A DNA stretch of 64,000 nucleotides. Source: SLST01 sp046538735. GTDB lineage: Bacteria; Spirochaetota; Spirochaetia; DSM-27196; SLST01. The stretch lies in NCBI GenBank assembly GCA_046538735.1, contig JBKHII010000005.1, positions 22,535-86,534 of the forward strand, given 5' to 3'. Positions 59,952 to 64,000 of this stretch are shown here, piece by piece; the stretch's first letter is position 1, and the number at the start of each line of letters is the position of its first letter. The notes under the pieces are model-generated. The model was not told the DNA's origin and searched no databases. It saw only the letters and a list, made by a program, of their open reading frames with translations. The position numbers and the translations under genes were made by a program.

Positions 59952-60698
59952 TCAGGGGCGACCGAAGCGCGAGAGCGGCCGGAAGCGATAGGAGAGCTTG
60001 GCGATGATGTGCTCGTGCGTGACCACGCCCCAATGGCGCGAGTCGAGGCCGGCGCTTCGGTTGTCGGTGAGCACGAAGTACTCGCCGTCGGCGAGCGTGA
60101 CCGCTTCCGCTGCCGCGCCGAAGGGATCGAGGGCTTCCCAGCCGGCGGGACGCTCGTCGATCTGCAGCTGATACTCGGCGGACGTCAGCGCGAACTCGCT
60201 CACGAATTCGCGCTCCCCGGAAGGCTGCACGTAGGCGACGAACCGCTCGATCTGAATCGTGTCGCCCGGCACGCCCACGATGCGTTTCACCTGGACGGAC
60301 GATTCCCACGTCCGGCCGTCGCCGACTCTCCGGTTTCCGAGCGTGACGAATCGCACGATCGGATCCGCGAGACGGCCGGCCCATCCGGGGCGCGGCATGT
60401 AGGGCGGACGCACGGCGACGATGTCGCCACGCACCGGCGGGCGTATCCCCGGCAGCACCCACCCGAACAGTCGGATCCGTGGCCCATAGACGAGCGGCAG
60501 CGCGAAGAGGCGGTCGCCCTCGGAGATCGTGGGCTCCATGGCGATGCTCTCTTGCTCCACGCTGCTCAGCAGCACCGTCGTGACCGCCTCGTAGACGAGG
60601 AAGAACAGGAGGAGAACGCCAACGATGCGTCGAAGCCTGCGGCGAAGCGAATCGGTCTCACGGTATGTCTCATAGCGCCGCGAGGAACGGGGCAGCAT
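59952..60698 (-). CDS. signal peptidase I paralogue lacking the catalytic serine
   Basis: 248 residues of the SPase I fold: one membrane helix (about 24-44), Box B reading ESIAMEPT at 50-57, Box D around K138 (VKRIVGVPGD) and Box E LTDNRSAGLDSRHWG. In SPase I the Box B pattern is SxSMxPT with the nucleophile before Met; here that position is Ala53, while the oxyanion-hole Ser (S51) and the general-base Lys remain. It starts 1 bp after the intact lepB stop. Either a pseudoenzyme partner or an enzyme using another nucleophile; it is not truncated. Confidence 0.85.
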   Translation of the reverse strand: MLPRSSRRYETYRETDSLRRRLRRIVGVLLLFFLVYEAVTTVLLSSVEQESIAMEPTISEGDRLFALPLVYGPRIRLFGWVLPGIRPPVRGDIVAVRPPYMPRPGWAGRLADPIVRFVTLGNRRVGDGRTWESSVQVKRIVGVPGDTIQIERFVAYVQPSGEREFVSEFALTSAEYQLQIDERPAGWEALDPFGAAAEAVTLADGEYFVLTDNRSAGLDSRHWGVVTHEHIIAKLSYRFRPLSRFGRP

Positions 60699-61679
60699 CT
60701 ACCGAATCACCCCGATGCGGTGGAGCGGCCAGTACTTGATCATCGCGCGGCCGAGGACGTCCTCGAGCAGGACCGGACCGAAGGAGCGGCCGTCGCGGGA
60801 ATTGTCCCGGTTGTCGCCGAGCGGCAGGATTCGCCCGAGCGGAACGTACCAGCCGAGCTCGTAGTACGCCGCGCGCGCCGCGGTGCGGGCGTCGTGCGGA
60901 TTCGCCTTCAGGAGGTAGGCGGTGCGGGCTCGATCGAGCTCGAAAGGGTCCAGGTCTCCGTTGCGTCGCACCGCGGTGAGCGCGGCCTCTCCCGCCGCGT
61001 CTACCCGAAGCCCGAGCTCGTCGCGAGCGATCGCGACGCCCGCCTCCGGGTACTCTCCGTAGAGCTCATGCGGGATGAGACGGCGTATCTCGTAGTCGAG
61101 ACCCTGGGTCGGTGCGAACTCACGTTCGGCAATCCAGTCGGCCTCTCCCGGGGGGCGCACGTGGAGCTCTCCGTCGCGCGTGCGGAACCGGTCGCCGCCC
61201 ACCCCAACCGCGCGTTTGATCAGGAAGTGTACCCGCGGCTCGCCGGATTCGTCGCGATCAATGTCGACGAGCGAGAGCGTGACCATGTAGAGCACGCGCT
61301 GCACGATCTCGACGAGCGTGCCCCTGGATCGGTACTCGGGGCTCTCGAAGATGACGATCTCGCCCCGCTCGGGCTCCTTGAACCCGGGAAGCTTGACCAG
61401 TCCGGGCAGGAGCTCGGGCCCGTAGATGACTTTGTTGACGAAGATCCGATCTCCCAGGAGGAGCGTGTCCATCATCGAACCCGAGGGGATCCGATACGCC
61501 TGGAGGGCATACTGGTTGATAAGCAGCACGACGCCCGCCGCCCAGAGGAACGCCTCCAGCCAGTCCACGACCACGTGCTTCTGTTGCTGTTTGATCTTCT
61601 TCCGGACTCTGCGGCGCGCGCGCCACGTGAGGAAGCGCTCGGTGAAGCGTGTCAGGCGATCCGTCCAGGTAGCGTCCAT
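60699..61679 (-). CDS. lepB: signal peptidase I
   Basis: 326 residues; cleaves signal peptides of exported proteins on the periplasmic side of the inner membrane. Membrane helix at about 40-58, Box B PSGSMMDT with catalytic Ser68, Box D IKRAVGVGGD with Lys155, Box E GDNRDNSRDGRSFGPV. The Pro usual after SMM is Asp here. The start is ATG at 61679, next to the predicted transcription start; an in-frame ATG at 61697 would lie over the -10 region. First of lepB-lepB-like-hemW. Confidence 0.94.
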   Translation of the reverse strand: MDATWTDRLTRFTERFLTWRARRRVRKKIKQQQKHVVVDWLEAFLWAAGVVLLINQYALQAYRIPSGSMMDTLLLGDRIFVNKVIYGPELLPGLVKLPGFKEPERGEIVIFESPEYRSRGTLVEIVQRVLYMVTLSLVDIDRDESGEPRVHFLIKRAVGVGGDRFRTRDGELHVRPPGEADWIAEREFAPTQGLDYEIRRLIPHELYGEYPEAGVAIARDELGLRVDAAGEAALTAVRRNGDLDPFELDRARTAYLLKANPHDARTAARAAYYELGWYVPLGRILPLGDNRDNSRDGRSFGPVLLEDVLGRAMIKYWPLHRIGVIR

Positions 61680-61687
61680 TTTGTGGA

Positions 61688-61716
61688 ACGGTAGCATGGG
61701 CCGGTCGCGTTGACAA
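61688..61716 (-). promoter_or_regulatory. lepB promoter
   Basis: Minus strand: -35 TTGTCA (61711-61716), 17-nt spacer, -10 TACCGT (61688-61693). Predicted +1 about 61681, two bases before the lepB ATG. Its -35 shares five bases with that of the divergent PEGA gene. Confidence 0.55.
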
Positions 61717-61745
61717 CCCGAGGAGCGGGTTCCTATAATCCGCTG
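61710..61745 (+). promoter_or_regulatory. consensus promoter of the PEGA/FGE gene, leaderless
   Basis: -35 TTGACA (61710-61715), 18-nt spacer, -10 TATAAT (61734-61739): both hexamers are exact consensus. A 6-nt discriminator leads straight to the ATG at 61746, so the predicted +1 is the start codon. Confidence 0.75.
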
Positions 61746-63341
61746 ATGAGCAAGGAAGAACAGCCGAATCCCGAAGAGATCGAGGTCAAGCTCAAGCCGG
61801 TGCTCGGTCTCGAGCCAACAGCATACGTGCCGGTCGTCTACGGGGTTCTCCTGGCGGTCCTGCTCTTCTTCGTACTCGTATTCCCCGGCGTCGTTCGCCA
61901 CGGATCGAACGTCACCGTGATCTCCACCCCGGGGTGGGGCTCGCTCTACGTGGATGGAACGCGGATCGGGACGACTCCCGGCACCTTCTTCGTTCCGGCC
62001 GGCGAGCGCGAGATCGAGGTGCGTCGCGCCGGCTTTCGGTCGGCGAGCGAGCGAGTCCGTGTTCCCGGACGCGTTCTCGGTTCGTGGGTCTTTCCGAGCC
62101 GGATGACCGTTCGCCTCGCGCTTCCCGAGCCCGATACCGACGAGTTGCTCCGAACGGCGCTTCACGAGTTCTCCGGGTGGTCGCTCACCGGAGAGGCCAA
62201 TGCGAGGTACCAGTTCCCGCCGATCGCGCGGCTCCTCGCCTCCGACCTGCGCGCCGCGTCAGCCGTCGCCGGCTCGGCTGACGCGCAGCGGTCCTGGAGC
62301 CGATTCGTGACCCTCGCGCTCCCGCACGTCACCTCTGAGGCGCTCCTGAACGATCTCGCCGCCGGTGCGACGAGCATGGGGGGGCAGACCGCGGTCGCCG
62401 TTCCGTCCGGCATCGCCGCCGCTGCGCAAACGCTTGCGAACGCGGCAGACGAGGCCGATCTCTTGCCGCTTCAGCTCCTGACGATCCTCGCACCGGAACG
62501 GGAGTCGATCGTGGACGGCGGCGCTTGGGACGCGTTCGGTACCGCGCGCGCGCAGGAGCTCATCGCGATGCAATTCGAGGGCTCCGGGTTGCCGGCCGGG
62601 CGCCGCGAACCGTTCCCCCTCGGCCTCACCTTCGTCTCGCTTCCCGGTGGCGAGGTGGTGCTCGGCGGCGAAGAGCGCGCCGCGCGTGGAGGCGACATCC
62701 CGTTCCGGACGAGCGTGAGCGAGTATCGGATCGGTGCGACCGAGGTCCCCTTCTCCGCCTTCGAGGCGTTCCTGGATGCGGTTCCTGACTGGCGTGCCGA
62801 AAACCGAGACCGGCTCGTGACGCGTGGGCTCGTTGACGAGGCGTATCTGGACCAGATCGGCCCGCTTCGGGCCGATCCGCGACGGCCGGTCACCGGGGTC
62901 TCGGCCTTCGCTGCCGCCGCGTTCGCCGAGTGGTACACGACGCTGCTCCCGGGCGGCCTCGAGGCCCGGCTTCCGACCGAAGCCGAGTGGGAGTTCGCGC
63001 TTCGCGTCTCGGCGGCCGAGGACGGCGTTCTGGCCGAAGCCGGAGTCGACTCGCCGGTTCCCGTGAGCGAGGCCGGCGGCGACGGACGGACGTCTATCGT
63101 GGGCATGGTCGGGAATGTGTGGGAGTGGACGAGCGACGCGTTCGCCGGCTTCGCCCACGTGCACCCGGAGCCTTCGACCCGCGCGACGCAGAACGTCCCG
63201 GCGGCGCATCGTGTCGTCCGCGGAGGCGGCTGGGCGACCGAACCGATCGGTTTCCAGCCGGGCGACCGAGGGTCGCTCGACCCTGCGTGGTGCTCTCCCT
63301 TCGTTGGTTTCCGCCTCGTCATCTCCCCAACGGACCGGTAG
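61746..63341 (+). CDS. membrane protein with PEGA domain and formylglycine-generating-enzyme fold
   Basis: 531 residues. One membrane helix at about 27-50, a PEGA domain just outside it (about 58-108: STPGWGSLYVDGTRIGTTPG), a helical middle (about 125-285), and a C-terminal SUMF/FGE-type fold (about 290-530) with YRIGATEVPFSAFEAFLD, RLPTEAEWEFALR, GMVGNVWEWTSD and RGGGWATEP. FGE needs two Cys near its C-terminus; only one Cys (in WCSPFVGFR) is seen, so formylglycine activity is unlikely. The topology puts the PEGA and FGE domains in the periplasm. Start chosen to match the promoter. Confidence 0.88.
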   Translation: MSKEEQPNPEEIEVKLKPVLGLEPTAYVPVVYGVLLAVLLFFVLVFPGVVRHGSNVTVISTPGWGSLYVDGTRIGTTPGTFFVPAGEREIEVRRAGFRSASERVRVPGRVLGSWVFPSRMTVRLALPEPDTDELLRTALHEFSGWSLTGEANARYQFPPIARLLASDLRAASAVAGSADAQRSWSRFVTLALPHVTSEALLNDLAAGATSMGGQTAVAVPSGIAAAAQTLANAADEADLLPLQLLTILAPERESIVDGGAWDAFGTARAQELIAMQFEGSGLPAGRREPFPLGLTFVSLPGGEVVLGGEERAARGGDIPFRTSVSEYRIGATEVPFSAFEAFLDAVPDWRAENRDRLVTRGLVDEAYLDQIGPLRADPRRPVTGVSAFAAAAFAEWYTTLLPGGLEARLPTEAEWEFALRVSAAEDGVLAEAGVDSPVPVSEAGGDGRTSIVGMVGNVWEWTSDAFAGFAHVHPEPSTRATQNVPAAHRVVRGGGWATEPIGFQPGDRGSLDPAWCSPFVGFRLVISPTDR

Positions 63342-63358
63342 TTTCGTAGGTTTTCACC

Positions 63359-63817
63359 ATGGCCGAGCCCACAAAAACGATAGCCCGCAACCGTCGGGCA
63401 TTCTACGACTACGCGATCGACGAGAAGTTCGAATGCGGCATCGAGCTCGTCGGCAGCGAAGTCAAGTCGCTTCGTGAAGGCAAGATCGCCTTCGGAGATT
63501 CCTACGCGCGGATCCGCGACCACGAGCTCTGGCTCGCCGGCCTCCGCATCTCCCCCTACGATCAGGCGAGCATCTTCAACCACGACCCGGACCGGGAGCG
63601 CAGGCTCCTGGTCCACAGGCAGGAGATACGGCGTCTGAAGCGCCGCGTGGACGAGCGCGGATTCACGCTCGTGCCGCTCCAGCTCTACTTCAAGGGCGGA
63701 CTCGTGAAGGTGGAGCTCGGACTCGCGAAGGGAAAGCGCGAGTTCGACAAGCGGCAGACGATCAAGAAGCGCGACCAGAAGCGAGAGGCCGAGCGCGAAG
63801 CGAGGGAGAGACTGTGA
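63359..63817 (+). CDS. smpB: tmRNA-binding protein SmpB
   Basis: 152 residues, standard size. ARNRRAFYDYAIDEKFECGI start, GSEVKSLREGK motif, NHDPDRERRLLVHRQEI, and a basic C-terminal tail (QKREAEREARERL) that enters the mRNA channel. Brings tmRNA to stalled ribosomes. The tmRNA gene is not in the window. The last codon overlaps the start of the next gene. Confidence 0.98.
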   Translation: MAEPTKTIARNRRAFYDYAIDEKFECGIELVGSEVKSLREGKIAFGDSYARIRDHELWLAGLRISPYDQASIFNHDPDRERRLLVHRQEIRRLKRRVDERGFTLVPLQLYFKGGLVKVELGLAKGKREFDKRQTIKKRDQKREAEREARERL

Positions 63818-64000
63818 GCTACGCGCCGTCACGAGACGAGCTCTCCGATCTACGCGAGTTCGCGGTTCGAGTCGCTGCCGAAGCCGGCGAGCTCACGCTC
63901 ACCTACTTCGGGACCGACCTCCGGGTCGAGACAAAGCCGGACGAAAGCCCCGTGACGCGCGCGGACCGAGAGGCAGAGCTCTTGATCCGGGAGCGAATCG
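63814..64000 (+). CDS. inositol-monophosphatase family protein, likely histidinol phosphatase (5' part)
   Basis: GTG start overlapping the smpB stop by 4 bp. The 62 visible residues (SYAPSRDELSDLREFAVRV, then LTYFGTDLRVETKPDESPV and TRADREAELLIRERI) match the N-terminus of the HisN/IMPase family: the KPDESPVTRADREAE segment holds a conserved metal/substrate loop. Cut by the window edge, so the active-site DxDGT motif is not visible. HisN removes phosphate from histidinol phosphate; a plain inositol phosphatase is the alternative. Confidence 0.75.
   Translation, partial: MSYAPSRDELSDLREFAVRVAAEAGELTLTYFGTDLRVETKPDESPVTRADREAELLIRERI

Noticed and set aside
61680..62165. Upstream extension of lepB by about 160 codons
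   Set aside because: It would cross the divergent promoter and the 5' part of the PEGA gene; the SPase sequence begins at 61679.
61746..63341. Active formylglycine-generating enzyme
   Set aside because: The needed cysteine pair is absent and no sulfatase gene is nearby.

Overview
The window is a gene-dense, high-GC chromosomal segment with no rRNA, tRNA, CRISPR array, insertion sequence or phage gene that I can see. I assign it to a free-living spirochaete (Spirochaetia). The strongest marker is a 901-residue GreA with an N-terminal extension of about 740 residues, an architecture known from Borrelia and Treponema. Supporting markers are a long-form PRPP synthetase, a CHASE2-adenylate cyclase, BamA/TamB without other proteobacterial envelope hallmarks, and a carotenoid gene pair that fits the pigments of Spirochaeta aurantia. 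Species-level placement is not possible from sequence reading alone.

Layout. Bases 1-12.5 kb (minus strand): recA, then scpA-scpB-rluB-cmk-rpsA, a sigma-54 activator, a TPR protein, a CHASE2-cyclase, a lipoprotein and a small membrane protein, and finally mazG. Bases 12.6-14.4 kb (plus): a small exported protein and prs. Bases 14.4-18.7 kb (minus): rpe, three coupled envelope genes (TPR/coiled-coil, beta-rich exported, TPR with one membrane span) and dtd. Bases 18.9-22.6 kb (plus): a TPR protein and the giant greA. Bases 22.6-39.1 kb (minus): a 14-gene run rimP-nusA-infB-rbfA-truB-ribF-rpsO-pnp-dut-lptF-lptG-tgt-murJ-HEAT protein, with nearly all genes touching or overlapping. Bases 39.1-41.1 kb (minus): a tandem-domain methyltransferase and a ComF-type phosphoribosyltransferase. 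Bases 41.2-43.2 kb (plus): crtY-cruF. Bases 43.2-53.4 kb (minus): tamB-bamA-skp-mutS. Bases 53.5-54.8 kb (plus): tmk and an exported protein of unknown function. Bases 54.8-58.7 kb (minus): yebC-ruvC-ruvA-ruvB-queA. Bases 58.8-61.7 kb (minus): two lepB-family genes and hemW. From 61.7 kb to the end (plus): a PEGA/FGE-fold membrane protein, smpB and the start of a hisN-like gene.

How the genes work together. Most of the content is housekeeping: translation initiation and ribosome maturation (infB, rbfA, rimP, truB, rpsA, rpsO, smpB), RNA turnover and transcription elongation (pnp, nusA, greA), recombination and repair (recA, ruvABC, mutS), chromosome segregation (scpAB), nucleotide supply (cmk, tmk, dut, prs, mazG), queuosine tRNA modification (tgt, queA) and outer-envelope biogenesis (bamA, skp, tamB, lptFG, murJ, lepB).

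The less ordinary signals are these. (1) Several first-in-unit genes have a good TTGNNN-N17/18-TANNNT promoter placed so that transcription should start at, or a few bases before, the start codon; internal genes often carry a Shine-Dalgarno. (2) An intrinsic terminator sits about 20 bp upstream of rimP and downstream of a TTGACA promoter, a candidate attenuator of the translation operon. (3) A signal-peptidase paralogue has lost its catalytic serine and lies directly downstream of an intact one. (4) A PEGA protein carries an FGE fold without FGE cysteines. (5) Tmk lacks the P-loop lysine. (6) RibF has no recognisable riboflavin-kinase domain. (7) There is a minimal lycopene cyclase/CruF cassette.
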